Numbered from the stretch's first letter, positions 1 to 10,098 are shown. The stretch is 64,000 bases of DNA from Oxalobacteraceae bacterium (GCA_013284265.1 JABTBR010000020.1:1-64000), one strand, 5' to 3'. The notes: generated by a model from the sequence alone, not told the origin. Numbers and translations are program-made.

Positions 1-416
1 TCCTGCACCGGCGTATGCGCATCGAAACCATGCAGCTGGAACAGGTCGATATAATCGGTGCCCAGGCGTTTCAGGGCCGCGTCGCAAGCCTGAATCAAAT
101 GAAAGCGCGAGGACCCCGCCGAATTGGGATTCTCATCGGTACGGAAAGTCGCCTTGGTCGAAATCAATACCTTATCGCGCCGGCCTTTAATGGCCTCGCC
201 CAATACCGATTCAGCCACGCCGCCGGAATAGACATCGGCGCTGTCAAACATGGTCAGTCCGGCATCGAGACAAATATCGACCAGCTTGCGCGCCTCGTCC
301 ACATCGGTTTTACCCCACGCGCCAAAGAAATCGCCTTTACCGCCAAACGTACCCGTACCGAAACTTAACACCGGCACTTTAAAACCGGATGCGCCCAGAA
401 AACGATGTTCCATCAT
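1..416 (-). CDS. Aldo/keto reductase, 3' end outside window
   Basis: N-terminal about 138 residues of an NAD(P)H-dependent aldo/keto reductase; the gene runs off the left edge. Visible family signatures are the early beta-hairpin and strand (RFLGASGFKVPVLSFG), the catalytic Asp and Tyr in DSADVYSGG, the catalytic Lys in ISTKATF and the catalytic His in LFQLHGFD, so the full tetrad is present. The start is the first of two adjacent ATGs (416), preceded by an AGAGGTG ribosome site about 7 nt upstream. It faces away from the lipoprotein gene at 757. The substrate cannot be deduced. Confidence 0.9.
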   Translation of the reverse strand, partial: MMEHRFLGASGFKVPVLSFGTGTFGGKGDFFGAWGKTDVDEARKLVDICLDAGLTMFDSADVYSGGVAESVLGEAIKGRRDKVLISTKATFRTDENPNSAGSSRFHLIQACDAALKRLGTDYIDLFQLHGFDAHTPVQ

Positions 417-756
417 TCACCTCTTTTTGAAAAAAGAATTTACCCACGGAATGAAGCGAGCACTGATTGAGTCTCGCCGCAGCCACACAATATACCGCCG
501 AATGGCCGGCGGCGCAGCGGCCCGCCCAGGAAATCAGATTTGCGGGAGGATCAACAATGTTTTCGGTATCGCAGGACAGCGCAAACCGGGCCCGGCCGCG
601 CATTTCACGGGCAAGTCAGACCAGAATCTGGCACGTAAAAACCAAGATTGAGCATGGTGCCCTGATGGACCGGGAGGGGGAACTATTAGCGGCTAGCCTC
701 TAATTCTGTTGGCTATAATTGAAGACCAATGATGGGATAAAATAAACAGGGACACG
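417..756. promoter_or_regulatory. Divergent intergenic region with possible promoter
   Basis: The 340-nt gap between the divergently transcribed reductase and lipoprotein genes contains no convincing gene. A TATAAT hexamer at 714-719 lies about 38 nt upstream of the lipoprotein ATG and is a plausible -10 element for that gene. A matching -35 box is not obvious. No operator-like palindrome was recognised. Confidence 0.35.
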
Positions 757-1356
757 ATGAAAACATTTATCACTTGTATTGCCATGGCTTCAGTCTTGAC
801 CGCCTGCGGTGGCGGTGGCGGAGGCAGCACGGATAATCCCGCGCCTGTCGTCACTTCCCCATTCGCCAAGTACGAAGGTGAATGGAAAGATGCCTGCCAA
901 TTCCATCATCGTGAAACATCCAGCTTTGCCGTCACAAATTCCGCGACCACGATTGCCATCAGCAATAAAATCGAATATTTCGACAATGAGGATTGCACCG
1001 GCGCGATCGTGGCGACCGGCGTGTATTCCCAGCCGATCGCCAGGGTCAATTACTCCAGCACCGATACCAACGCCTCCGTTAAACTGCAAAACGGCGAAAC
1101 CGTCACCGGCGTGGTCGATCGCGGCACCGCGGTCGGTACCGATGCGAACGTGACCTTTACCGGCAGTGGCGTCACGTCCAGCGTGGTCAACGGAAAAACA
1201 ATCTTCAAGATCAGCTATACGGGGGGATCGACGGAAATACGGATCGATTCCATCTCCGGCGCCTCGCCGGGTGGATTAATGCTGCGTAATGGCCAGTTGT
1301 ATATCCTGAGCGCCAACGGCAGCTCATATTCAGCCAGCGCCGCCCTGTCGCGTTAA
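757..1356 (+). CDS. Small secreted lipoprotein, function unknown
   Basis: Protein of 199 residues with a lipoprotein signal peptide: MKTF start, short hydrophobic core, then lipobox VLTAC at residues 13-17 followed by a glycine run. The mature part is rich in Thr, Ser, Gly and Val, looks like a beta-rich periplasmic or outer-membrane-anchored domain, and contains two cysteines (in DACQFH and DEDCTG-like contexts) that may form a disulfide. It converges on the LysR gene with a 4-nt overlap of the two stop regions. No family recognised; function not assigned. Confidence 0.75.
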   Translation: MKTFITCIAMASVLTACGGGGGGSTDNPAPVVTSPFAKYEGEWKDACQFHHRETSSFAVTNSATTIAISNKIEYFDNEDCTGAIVATGVYSQPIARVNYSSTDTNASVKLQNGETVTGVVDRGTAVGTDANVTFTGSGVTSSVVNGKTIFKISYTGGSTEIRIDSISGASPGGLMLRNGQLYILSANGSSYSASAALSR

Positions 1357-2288
1357 ACGGAAGGCCGGATCGACATCGCCGTCAGCGTATCGCGCAGCCA
1401 TTTATGCGCCGCGTTACGCTGATCGCGCGCATGCCACAACATGTCGACCTGGGACTCGGGGAAGTCGAAAGGCAGCTTTTTCACCACCACCTGCCCCGTC
1501 ATGCCCGTGACGTCGATCAAATCAAAGGGAACCATCGAAATCAAATCAGATTTGGCGACAATCTGCCCGATGGTCGAAAATTGATTGACGGTTAATGCGA
1601 TCCGGCGCTCCAGGCCCAGCTTGGCCAGCGCCGATTCGGCCGGCCAGTAAGCCTTGCCCGACAAACACATCAACACATGCTGGGTCTGGCAAAACCCCTC
1701 CAAGGTCAGCTCCCGTTCGGCCAGCGGATGGCCGTTGCGCATGATGCACACTACCTCCCCGCTGTACAGGCGCTCGTGCTGGATAGGTGCGAAACCGGTC
1801 GCGCTGCCGAGTTCCTCCACCAGCCGGGGAAACACGCCGATCGCCATATCGATCTGATTTTGCATCATCATCGTGCGCGGATCGCGGGTGGTCAGCGGCG
1901 TCACCTGCAGATTCAAGCCCGGCGCGTATTGCTGGATCGCCCCCATCAACAGCGGCAGCACGAAGGATGCCATCGAATCGAGCAGCATCAGGCGCACCGT
2001 TTCCTGCGAGCCGGCCACTTCCACGCTGTCCGGCGCGATCACCGATTCCAGGCTGGCCAGCGCCAGCCGCACCGCCGGCCACAATTCCTCCGCGCGCGGC
2101 GTCGGTTTGACGCCATGGGCGGTGCGGATCAGCAGCTCGTCGTCGAGCATCTCGCGCAAGCGCTTCAATGCCAGCGATACCGCCGGCTGACGCATCGCCA
2201 GCTTGTCGGCCGCGCGCGTCAGGTTCTGCTCCGTCATGACGGCATCGAAAATGGGCAGCAGATTGAGGTCGAGGTCGTGGATGCTCAT
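1353..2288 (-). CDS. LysR-family transcriptional regulator
   Basis: 311 residues, standard LysR length. The N-terminal winged helix-turn-helix begins LNLLPIFDAVM and includes LTRAADKLAMRQPAVSLALKRL at about residues 23-44; the rest is the periplasmic-binding-like effector domain. The pattern of an opening MSIHDLDLNLLPIFDAV is that of the NodD/NahR/LinR-like branch. No divergently transcribed target lies directly next to it: upstream is the end of the OmpA-family gene on the same strand, so its regulon is unclear. Confidence 0.9.
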   Translation of the reverse strand: MSIHDLDLNLLPIFDAVMTEQNLTRAADKLAMRQPAVSLALKRLREMLDDELLIRTAHGVKPTPRAEELWPAVRLALASLESVIAPDSVEVAGSQETVRLMLLDSMASFVLPLLMGAIQQYAPGLNLQVTPLTTRDPRTMMMQNQIDMAIGVFPRLVEELGSATGFAPIQHERLYSGEVVCIMRNGHPLAERELTLEGFCQTQHVLMCLSGKAYWPAESALAKLGLERRIALTVNQFSTIGQIVAKSDLISMVPFDLIDVTGMTGQVVVKKLPFDFPESQVDMLWHARDQRNAAHKWLRDTLTAMSIRPSV

Positions 2289-2451
2289 GGCGAGGGATAC
2301 TTACGGGATAAAAAAAGAACGGTTGTTCTCTTCCAGCCGCAAGCATAGCACCGGCGCACGCTTTAGATCATCAATTCGCCTAAAAAATACGCGGAAAGAA
2401 TGGCAGAAAGCCAAATCTTCCCGCATCGTCTGCCATTTTCACCTCATCGGC

Positions 2452-3444
2452 TTACTGCGTCACCAGTTCCACGCGGCGATTCTGGGCCCGTCCCGCTTCG
2501 GCCGCGTTCGATGCGACCGGCGCATAGTTCGCCACGCCTTTCGCCGCCAGGCGGGCCGGAGCGATCTTGTATTCCTTGACCAGCGCCTGCACGATGGCTT
2601 CCGCCCGTTTTTGCGACAGGCTCAGATTGGCGTCCACGCCGCCCTGGTTGTCGGTATGGCCGACGATATACACCTTCATCGCCGCGTTCTGCGTCAGCAG
2701 CTTCGCCATTTCATCCAGCTGTGGCTTGGATTCGGGCTTGATGTCGGCCTTGGCCGTATCGAAGAAAATGCCATACAGGGAAATCTTGCCGTCCGCGTTC
2801 AAGCCCTTGCCCAGCGCGTCCGCATTGACCGTCACCTGATTGGTCTCCATCGGCTTGGCTTCGATGATCTGCATGAAATAATCCGTGCCATAGCCCTCGA
2901 AATAGCCATCGCGCAGCGTCATGATGACAGTCACGTCGCCAGCCGGCCGCTCCAGCCGTGCCATCAGGAAACGGAAGGGGCGATCGCTATCCATATTGTT
3001 CATGTATTGCGAGCCCCCCACGAAGGAACGGGCATCGTCCGTCCATTTGCGCGCATGGGCGCTCAATCCCTGCTTGGGACATTGCTTTACATCTTCGCAG
3101 GCGGCCAGGATCGTGAAACGCTGCTTCTCCAGCGCCTGTTTATAGTTGCGATAAACTTCCAGCGCGGTACGGTCCTTGGGCGTCAGGTAGTAATAGTTGA
3201 ACAGCTTGCCTTCCATGGACTCCGTTTTACCGCTAGCCAGTTTGACGTCGACATGGTCGAAGTTGATCGTCCCATAGCGGAACAGGATCGCGCCCTGGTA
3301 ACGGCTCACCAGCGGGTGATCGGCGGCACCCTTGGCCTCGGTATATTGGGTCGCCGCCCATGCCGGCGCGCTTCCCGCGCCAGCCAGCGCCAACACCAGC
3401 GCAGCGGCGCCGGTACGTAAAACGCTCTTCCACGTTGCCATCAT
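2452..3444 (-). CDS. OmpA-family envelope protein with DUF4892-like N-terminus
   Basis: 330 residues with a Sec signal peptide ending near APAWAA. The first about 180 mature residues match the DUF4892 type of periplasmic domain (YTEAKGAADHPLVSRYQGA..., YYYLTPKDR). The last about 120 residues are an OmpA/MotB peptidoglycan-binding domain, shown by YIVGHTDNQGG, LSLSQKRAEAIVQALV and AQNRRVEL. It probably tethers the outer envelope to peptidoglycan. Start chosen at the first of two ATGs, 8 nt after a TAGGAG ribosome site. It is divergent from the T6SS genes but is not a recognised T6SS component. Confidence 0.88.
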   Translation of the reverse strand: MMATWKSVLRTGAAALVLALAGAGSAPAWAATQYTEAKGAADHPLVSRYQGAILFRYGTINFDHVDVKLASGKTESMEGKLFNYYYLTPKDRTALEVYRNYKQALEKQRFTILAACEDVKQCPKQGLSAHARKWTDDARSFVGGSQYMNNMDSDRPFRFLMARLERPAGDVTVIMTLRDGYFEGYGTDYFMQIIEAKPMETNQVTVNADALGKGLNADGKISLYGIFFDTAKADIKPESKPQLDEMAKLLTQNAAMKVYIVGHTDNQGGVDANLSLSQKRAEAIVQALVKEYKIAPARLAAKGVANYAPVASNAAEAGRAQNRRVELVTQ

Positions 3445-3687
3445 CTTTTAACTCCTAGGAAAACGGTTGAAAAACGATCTGAGGCCTGAGCGTCAACATC
3501 GTTGATTTTTTCACAATTGGCTAGTGTAGGCGGCAGCCACAACCATGTCAAACCAAGCATTTGTATCGTGCGAGGACGCTGCGGTGTGCGATCCGCGCGG
3601 GCTCCGCAGCGAAAGTTGCTGCATGTCAAATCCAGGGAACAATTGCCGTGACACCATCAAATCCCGATACCTCCGGGATGGCTCACC

Positions 3688-5529
3688 ATGGACAAACTAT
3701 TGCCTTATTTCGAGCGCGAGCTGGGCATGCTGCGGCTAGCCGGACAAGCGTTTGCGCAGCGCTATCCCAAACTGGCCGGCAGCCTGCAGATCAACGGCGA
3801 ATCCTGTGCCGACCCGCACGTCGAACGCTTGCTGCAAGGGACCGCCCTGCTCAACGCGCGCACCGCCAAGCTGCTCGACGACAGCTACGCCGGCTTCACC
3901 GAAGCCTTGCTGGGCGTGCTCTACCCGCACTATCTGCGGCCCTTCCCCTCCTGCTCGATCGCGCGCATCGACTATCGCAACGTCACCGCCAATGCCCTTG
4001 GCAAGGTAACGGTCGTACCCCGCGGCACCGAGATGCGCTCACGGGATCAGGATGGCCTGGTGTGCCGCTTCCGCAGCGTCTACGACGTCACCATCGCTCC
4101 GGTGGCGATCAGCGAGCTGCGCTTCGATCCCATCATCCAGACGCCGCCAGCCCTGCGCCTGCCGGCACAGGTGACGTCGGCTATCCGCATCGGCATCGAA
4201 GCCCTGTCGCCGCAGATGGGGCTGGACCACCCAGGCATGGCGTCGCTGCGTCTGTTTATCGATGGCGAAGCATCGCTGCGCGCCGCCCTGCGCGACGCGC
4301 TGTTCATGCGCACCGGCTGCGCGCTGGTGGAGGCCGATGGCGAGTGGCGCATGCTCGATCACATTCCGCTGGCCGCCGTCGGCTTTGCCGACACCGATGC
4401 CTTGCTGCCCGCCGCCGCTTCCGAGCATGCCGCCTATCGCCTGCTCAGCGAATACTTCGCCTTCCCGGAGAAGTTCGACTTTATCGATATCGACCTCGCC
4501 GCCCTGCTGCGCCACGCGCCACCCGGCTGCCGCACGCTCACGCTGACCCTGGGGCTGACGGGCCTGCGCCATGATGCCGCCGCCACCGGCTTGCTGCGCA
4601 CGCTGTCGGCGGACAGGCTGGTCCCGGCCTGTACGCCCGTCATCAACCTGTTTCAGCACAGCGCCGCGCCTATCCACGTCAACCACACACGAAGCAGTTA
4701 CCCGCTGCTGCCGCATAAGCTGTCGGCCGCCGCCTGTGAAATCTACAGCGTCGATTCCGTGCAACTGCTGCGCAACACGGAATCAGGTTCCGACCTGACC
4801 GAGTTCGTCCCCTACTACTCGCTGCGCCATGGCCAGACGCAGAACCGCAAAGGCCACTACTGGCTACTGCGGCGCGATGGAGAGCTGGCCGCAATGGGCA
4901 ATGCGCATGAATTTTCGCTGTCGCTGGTCGACCGCGATTTTTCGGCGCTGCGACTGGAAGCCGGCACCACCTCGGTGCAGTTGAGCTGCACCAACCGCGC
5001 CTTGCCGCCCTTGCTGCGCCACGGCCATGCCGACGGTGATCTGAGCTGCGAAGCGGTGCCGCCCGCCTTTCCTATCCGGCTGCTGCGCAGGCCGACCGCG
5101 CCGCAGCGCATCGCTTCCGCCGGCGGCGCGCACTGGGGGCTGATCGCGCACCTGACCCTCAATCACCACACACTGACGCAGACAGGCTTGCCAGCGCTCC
5201 TTGAAATACTGCGCCTGTATGCGCAAGCGGACGACGCCGTGTCACAGCGCCAGATCGACAGCATCGGCGGCCTGACGCACCAGGCCACCACGGCCTGGCT
5301 GCGCAGCGCCGGTGCTTCGGCCTATCTGCGCGGGATTGAAATCCGCGTCACGCTGGATCAGGAAGCGTTTGCCGGCACTGGCTTGCACGTCTTCGCCCAG
5401 GTGCTGGAGCACTTCTTTTCGCTACACGTCCACATGAACAGTTTTACGCAGCTGGTCGTCCTGTGCGAGACCAGCGGAAAGGAGCTGCTGCGATGCCCAC
5501 CCCGGAACGGACTACTGGCACTGATCTGA
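3688..5529 (+). CDS. tssF: Type VI secretion baseplate subunit TssF
   Basis: 613 residues, typical for TssF (VasA/ImpG). The start MDKLLPYFERELGMLR and the following AQRYPKLAG and DPHVERLLQG segments are family hallmarks. TssF combines with TssG and TssK to make the wedge of the T6SS baseplate at the inner membrane. Its end overlaps the start of tssG, giving translational coupling. Only tssF and tssG of the structural genes are here; sheath, tube, TssK, TssJLM and ClpV genes are not in the window. Confidence 0.95.
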   Translation: MDKLLPYFERELGMLRLAGQAFAQRYPKLAGSLQINGESCADPHVERLLQGTALLNARTAKLLDDSYAGFTEALLGVLYPHYLRPFPSCSIARIDYRNVTANALGKVTVVPRGTEMRSRDQDGLVCRFRSVYDVTIAPVAISELRFDPIIQTPPALRLPAQVTSAIRIGIEALSPQMGLDHPGMASLRLFIDGEASLRAALRDALFMRTGCALVEADGEWRMLDHIPLAAVGFADTDALLPAAASEHAAYRLLSEYFAFPEKFDFIDIDLAALLRHAPPGCRTLTLTLGLTGLRHDAAATGLLRTLSADRLVPACTPVINLFQHSAAPIHVNHTRSSYPLLPHKLSAAACEIYSVDSVQLLRNTESGSDLTEFVPYYSLRHGQTQNRKGHYWLLRRDGELAAMGNAHEFSLSLVDRDFSALRLEAGTTSVQLSCTNRALPPLLRHGHADGDLSCEAVPPAFPIRLLRRPTAPQRIASAGGAHWGLIAHLTLNHHTLTQTGLPALLEILRLYAQADDAVSQRQIDSIGGLTHQATTAWLRSAGASAYLRGIEIRVTLDQEAFAGTGLHVFAQVLEHFFSLHVHMNSFTQLVVLCETSGKELLRCPPRNGLLALI

Positions 5530-6560
5530 TCGACATGCTGACCTCCACGCCGCATCGCTTCGAGTTTTTTCAGGCGGTGCGGCTGCTGGAGCTGGCGATG
5601 CGGCAGTCCAGGAATGGAGAGGACGCGGACGGCATGGCCGACGCGCGCCTGGCGCAACCGATCCAGTTTCACAACCGTCTGTCGTTGGCCTTCCCGCCAA
5701 GCCAGATCGACGACGTGACGCTGAAAGCGGGCACCGATGGCGATCCAGGGCAAGCCACCGGCCTCCACATCACGCCCGCCTTTCTGGGGCTGTTGGGCAG
5801 CACCGGTACGCTTCCCCTGCACTACTCGGAGCGCATCGCCGCGCACGAGCGCAGCACCGGCGACGCCGGGCCGCGCGCCTTCCTGGACATGCTGTCGCAC
5901 CGCGCGCAATCGCTGTTCTATCAAGCCTGGGCCAGGCATCGGCCCGAATGCATGGTCACTGCCGGCGGCGATGACGCTTTTCTCGCCATGCTGACGGCGC
6001 TTTCCGGCTCGCCCGCCCTACAAGATCCGCCAGAGGCATCGGAAAGCGCTCTCGATCCGGAGACGCTGGCTTTCTACGCCGCGCAATTCCGCTGCCGCAC
6101 CACATCGGCGGGCGCGCTGGCCAGCGTACTGGCCGAATACTTCGGCGTACCGCTCACTATCGAACAGCTGGTCGGCGTATGGGAGCAGTTGCCGACGGAG
6201 CATCAGGCGCAACTGGGCGTTGTCAATAGCGATCTGGATGCGGGCATGCTGCTGGGCGATGCCATCTACACCTGCGACTCGCGCGCCCGCATCCGTATCG
6301 GGCCACTGGACCAGGCCAGCTTCGACAGCTTTCTGCCCGGCGCCAGCGCGGCCGTCAGCCTGGCCGCGCTGCTGCGCATGCACTGCGGCGCCGGCATGAC
6401 GTATGAAGTCCGTCTGGTACTGCGGGCCGACGACGTACACGACTTTCGCCTGGCCGGCGCCGGTGATCCCGGCGGCTCCCGGCTGGGGATCGATTGTTAT
6501 TTATCCGGTCAGGCCATCGCGCGGGACAGGGATGATTTTTCCTATCTCTTGCCCATGTAG
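5493..6560 (+). CDS. tssG: Type VI secretion baseplate subunit TssG
   Basis: 355 residues from the ATG at 5493, preceded by AAAGGAG 8 nt upstream; an upstream GTG at 5463 is in frame but less likely. TssG (VasB/ImpH) features include LIDMLTSTPHRFEFFQAVRLLE near the N-terminus, FHNRLSLAFPPSQI, and the AFLDMLSHRAQSLFYQAWARHR segment. It forms the baseplate wedge with TssF. The start lies 37 nt inside tssF. An ordinary ribosome site precedes the next gene, vgrG. Confidence 0.95.
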   Translation: MPTPERTTGTDLIDMLTSTPHRFEFFQAVRLLELAMRQSRNGEDADGMADARLAQPIQFHNRLSLAFPPSQIDDVTLKAGTDGDPGQATGLHITPAFLGLLGSTGTLPLHYSERIAAHERSTGDAGPRAFLDMLSHRAQSLFYQAWARHRPECMVTAGGDDAFLAMLTALSGSPALQDPPEASESALDPETLAFYAAQFRCRTTSAGALASVLAEYFGVPLTIEQLVGVWEQLPTEHQAQLGVVNSDLDAGMLLGDAIYTCDSRARIRIGPLDQASFDSFLPGASAAVSLAALLRMHCGAGMTYEVRLVLRADDVHDFRLAGAGDPGGSRLGIDCYLSGQAIARDRDDFSYLLPM

Positions 6561-6589
6561 CGCCCAAATTCTCAAACAGGGAGACCACA

Positions 6590-9211
6590 ATGGACGACCA
6601 CCGTAGCTTCATCGAACTCATGTCGCAGGCGAAGGAACTGACAACCTTCAACCGCCCCTTGCGCCTGCGCCTGGACCTGTCCAGCGGACAATCCGACCGG
6701 CTGCTGCTACCGCAGCGCGTATTCGGCACCGAGACGATTTGCGGCGGCATCGAGTACCGCGTACTGTGCGTGTCGGAGGAAGTGGATCTGCAGCTCAAAC
6801 ATATGATCGCGGTGGCGGCCACGCTGGAATTTGTTACCGATACTGGCGAACTACGCAGCGTCTGCGGCATCGTCACCGAAGCCAGTTCCGGCGACAGCGA
6901 CGGTGGCCTGGCCAGCTACCAGCTGGTGCTGCGCGATGCGCTATCGATCATGGAGAAACGCACTAACACGCGTGTCTTCCGCACGATGAACGAAGTCCAG
7001 ATCGTCCGGCAGATCCTCAACGAATGGTGCCTTGGAAGTCCCCTGCTGGGCATCTGCTTCGATTACGAAACCGATCAAGCCTTTGAACAGCACAGCTATC
7101 CGCAACGCGAATTCACCATGCAGCACAACGAATCGGACGCCGATTTCATACGCCGCCTGCTGAAGCGGCGCGGCATCGGCTGGTACTTCCGCGCCACGCC
7201 GAAGGAAGCGTATTCCCTTCACACACTGGTGCTGTTCAATAGCCCCGACAGCCTGCACCAGAACGCCGCCGGCGAGATCCGCTATCACCGCGATGCGGCG
7301 ACCGAGCAGCGCGACACCATCACCTCATGGAGCGCCGTGCGCAGCCTGAGGCCAGGCACCGTGACGCGCCACAGCTGGGACCATATGAACCCAGCCGGCA
7401 CCCAATTCATGGCCGCGCACACCCGCAGCGGCAGCAATCAGGGCGCGCGTGGCAATGAACTGGCCGCCAGCCTGGACGACTATCAGGTAATGATGCCGCA
7501 TGCCGGCATCAACAATGAAGACCTGCTCAACCTCGGCCAGTTGCATATGAGCCGGCACGACTACGAATCCAAATGCTTTCACGGCGAAGGTAGCGTGCGC
7601 GACCTGTGCGCCGGCGAATACTTCACCCTGAGCGGCCATCCCGAGATCGACAGCCATCCCGACGAAGAGCGCGACTTTGTCGTCACCGCCTTGTCCGTGA
7701 CGGCGCAGAACAACCTGCCCAAGGCGCTCGCGGCGCGGGTTGAAAGCCTGTTCGCGCGCAGCCAATGGATGATGGACGCAAGGCCCTTGCCCGCAGTATC
7801 GGATCAGACCGCGAACGGTCCGCTGCGCGTGCACATCCAGTTCACCGCCGTGCGGCGCGGGATCGACATCGTGCCCGCCTACGACGCCCGCATCGACCTG
7901 CCGCAGGTCTCGATGCAAAGCGCGATCGTGGTCGGTTCGGCGGGACAGGAAGTCCATTGCGACAGCCTGGGACGGGTGAAGATCCGCTTCCCCGGAACGC
8001 GCCCGCAGGATCACGAGCACGCCCACGGTGCCGGCGCGTCCGACGGCGAATATGATTCGGCCTGGGTGCGCGTGGCCTCGAACTGGGCCGGCAACGGCGG
8101 CGGCAGTGTGCAGCAATGTGGCACGGTCGGTCTGCCGCGCGTGGGCAGCGAAGTGCTGGTCGCCTTCCTCGGCGGCGATCCGGACAAGCCGGTGATCGTC
8201 GGCCAGTTGTACAACCAGCTGGCGCTGCCACCCGCGCTTAGCAAGCAGGGCGACCTGCCGGGCAACCGTCACCTGTCGGGCATCAAAAGCCGCGAAGTGG
8301 GTGGCGGCCGCGCCAATCAGCTGCGCTTTGATGAAAGCACTGGCGAGATCAGCGCGCAGCTGGCCAGCGAGCACGGACAATCGCAGCTGAACTTGGGCTT
8401 CCTTACCCAGCCAAGGATCGCTGGTGAAGGCGAGTCGCGTGGCGAGGGCGCAGAACTGCGCAGCGATTTGACGGTGGCCGTGCGTGGCGCGGAAGGCGTG
8501 CTGATTACCGCGCAAGCCGGCGAAGCTGAAAAGGGCAAGCAGTTGGAGCGCTCGGAGTTGACCCGCATCGCCGGTAGCTTGCTCAAGCTGGCGGAGCAGC
8601 TATCGAAAATGACGGAAAAGTTCGCGCAAGACGCCCCGCATGGCAAGGAGCTGGGCCAGTTGGTCGAGAAGATCCGCCAGCTCGATACAGAGGGCGAACC
8701 TGTGATCGCGATCGATGGTCCTGCCGGCGTGCTGATAGGCAGTGGTCAAAGCCTGCTGCTAGGCGCCGCCGGCACCCTGGACATCGCCAGCGGAGGTGAC
8801 GGCTATATTTCCACTGGCGGAAAAGCGTTCCTGTCCAGCGCCACCAGCATGAGTTTGTTCGCCAACCAAGGCGACATGAAGCTCAACACCGCCGGCGGAA
8901 AAGTGCAGCTCCAGGCCCAGAACGACGCGATGGGACTGCTGGCGAAAAAAGTCCTCGACATTATCAGCACTACCGACTGGATCAACATCAGCGCCAGGCA
9001 GGGTGTGCGCATCAACGGTGGCGGCACCGAGCTGGTGCTGAGCGCCGACGGCATCAAAGGTTACACCGGCGGGAAGCATGAGATGCATGCGGCCGATCAC
9101 CAGACCATGGGGGCCAGCAGCAAACCGGTGAAGTTCGCCGGTTCGACTGTATGTCCCTCGCAAATGGATGGAGCACAACACTCCGGTGACGCCACGCAAC
9201 CTAGGAATTGA
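6590..9211 (+). CDS. vgrG: T6SS spike protein VgrG
   Basis: 873 residues. The N-terminal gp27/gp5-like region covers about residues 20-560: FNRPLRLRLDLSSGQSD start, MQHNESDADFIRRLLKRRGI, the OB-fold stretch GRVKIRFPGTRP, and the VRVASNWAGNGGG...GTVGLPRVGSEVLVAFLGGDPDKPVIVG core. A DUF2345 beta-helix extension follows (AVRGAEGVLITAQAGE onwards, to residue about 830). There is no extra enzymatic domain after it, so this is a carrier rather than an evolved VgrG. Ribosome site AGGGAGA precedes the ATG. It heads the effector module 9226-14034. Confidence 0.96.
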   Translation: MDDHRSFIELMSQAKELTTFNRPLRLRLDLSSGQSDRLLLPQRVFGTETICGGIEYRVLCVSEEVDLQLKHMIAVAATLEFVTDTGELRSVCGIVTEASSGDSDGGLASYQLVLRDALSIMEKRTNTRVFRTMNEVQIVRQILNEWCLGSPLLGICFDYETDQAFEQHSYPQREFTMQHNESDADFIRRLLKRRGIGWYFRATPKEAYSLHTLVLFNSPDSLHQNAAGEIRYHRDAATEQRDTITSWSAVRSLRPGTVTRHSWDHMNPAGTQFMAAHTRSGSNQGARGNELAASLDDYQVMMPHAGINNEDLLNLGQLHMSRHDYESKCFHGEGSVRDLCAGEYFTLSGHPEIDSHPDEERDFVVTALSVTAQNNLPKALAARVESLFARSQWMMDARPLPAVSDQTANGPLRVHIQFTAVRRGIDIVPAYDARIDLPQVSMQSAIVVGSAGQEVHCDSLGRVKIRFPGTRPQDHEHAHGAGASDGEYDSAWVRVASNWAGNGGGSVQQCGTVGLPRVGSEVLVAFLGGDPDKPVIVGQLYNQLALPPALSKQGDLPGNRHLSGIKSREVGGGRANQLRFDESTGEISAQLASEHGQSQLNLGFLTQPRIAGEGESRGEGAELRSDLTVAVRGAEGVLITAQAGEAEKGKQLERSELTRIAGSLLKLAEQLSKMTEKFAQDAPHGKELGQLVEKIRQLDTEGEPVIAIDGPAGVLIGSGQSLLLGAAGTLDIASGGDGYISTGGKAFLSSATSMSLFANQGDMKLNTAGGKVQLQAQNDAMGLLAKKVLDIISTTDWINISARQGVRINGGGTELVLSADGIKGYTGGKHEMHAADHQTMGASSKPVKFAGSTVCPSQMDGAQHSGDATQPRN

Positions 9212-9225
9212 TCGGATAAAACATC

Positions 9226-10098
9226 ATGCAGCCAATTTCTGATCCATTCGCTGAAATGAGCAGTGGCTATTTTCTAGTCAGCAAGCCAAATTTCTCAACG
9301 TCGCTCGCTTGCGATCCTCTGCCTATGCAGGCATGCATCCCTGGTGATCTGGTGAACTTCGTCCACTTGATGCCGCACTTGCTGGAAATACGCGCGCTAA
9401 ATCCAAGACAACTGGAAGAGCTGAAGCACCTTCTGCGCATGCAAACTGAGGGAAAACAAGCGCCTAGTGTTTGTGCCTGGCTGCTCAGCAGTCTGGACAT
9501 TGAAAAGCTTGCGGATCAGATCGCCCGGTTCTTGTGTGTAAACGATGGAAATGGCGCTCCGGTTTTTTGGCGCTACTTCGATCCGCGAGTATTTGCCATC
9601 GCAATGGAAGCATTTAATCAGGAGCAACGCAATGCATTGCTCGGCCCGATCTCGAAATGGAATTTCGCCTGGGGACCGTATTGGTGGAGCGTGCAAGGAG
9701 CCAGCCACGAAGTCGATCGCTTGTCCGACTATGAGACCGCCATGCCGGATAAGGCACAGTGGCAAATTCTACACTTCAGCAAAATCATTTCCGTCGTTCT
9801 TGCGAGACTGTCCGCTGAACAAAACCTCTCTCCGCAAGACTATTTGCAAACACAGAAAACGGTGATCGCATGTCTTCTCGACGCGACGACCAAACTTCAG
9901 CTATCCGACGCTGATGACCTGACTGAGTTTGCCTACCTGTGCGCAAAGTATGGCCCCGCATTTCGGGATCACTCAAAACTGAAGCCCGCCTGGACAGAGC
10001 TAGCGCAAGGACGCCTTAGCTGGTCGGAACTCCGTTGCCGGCTCGACCAAACGGATTTGCAGAAGTTACAGACTCCAACCGCTCCATACCTGTTCTAG
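9226..10098 (+). CDS. DUF4123 T6SS effector adaptor
   Basis: 290 residues. Proteins of the DUF4123 (Tap/TEC) family are cytoplasmic chaperones that load effectors on the cognate VgrG and are encoded between vgrG and effector. Here the protein has the characteristic RYFDPRVF segment after an acidic/hydrophobic N-half, a GPISKWNFAWG segment and a C-terminal helical part. It starts 14 nt after the vgrG stop and 17 nt precede the effector gene. The position makes it the likely adaptor for the gene at 10116. Confidence 0.88.
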   Translation: MQPISDPFAEMSSGYFLVSKPNFSTSLACDPLPMQACIPGDLVNFVHLMPHLLEIRALNPRQLEELKHLLRMQTEGKQAPSVCAWLLSSLDIEKLADQIARFLCVNDGNGAPVFWRYFDPRVFAIAMEAFNQEQRNALLGPISKWNFAWGPYWWSVQGASHEVDRLSDYETAMPDKAQWQILHFSKIISVVLARLSAEQNLSPQDYLQTQKTVIACLLDATTKLQLSDADDLTEFAYLCAKYGPAFRDHSKLKPAWTELAQGRLSWSELRCRLDQTDLQKLQTPTAPYLF

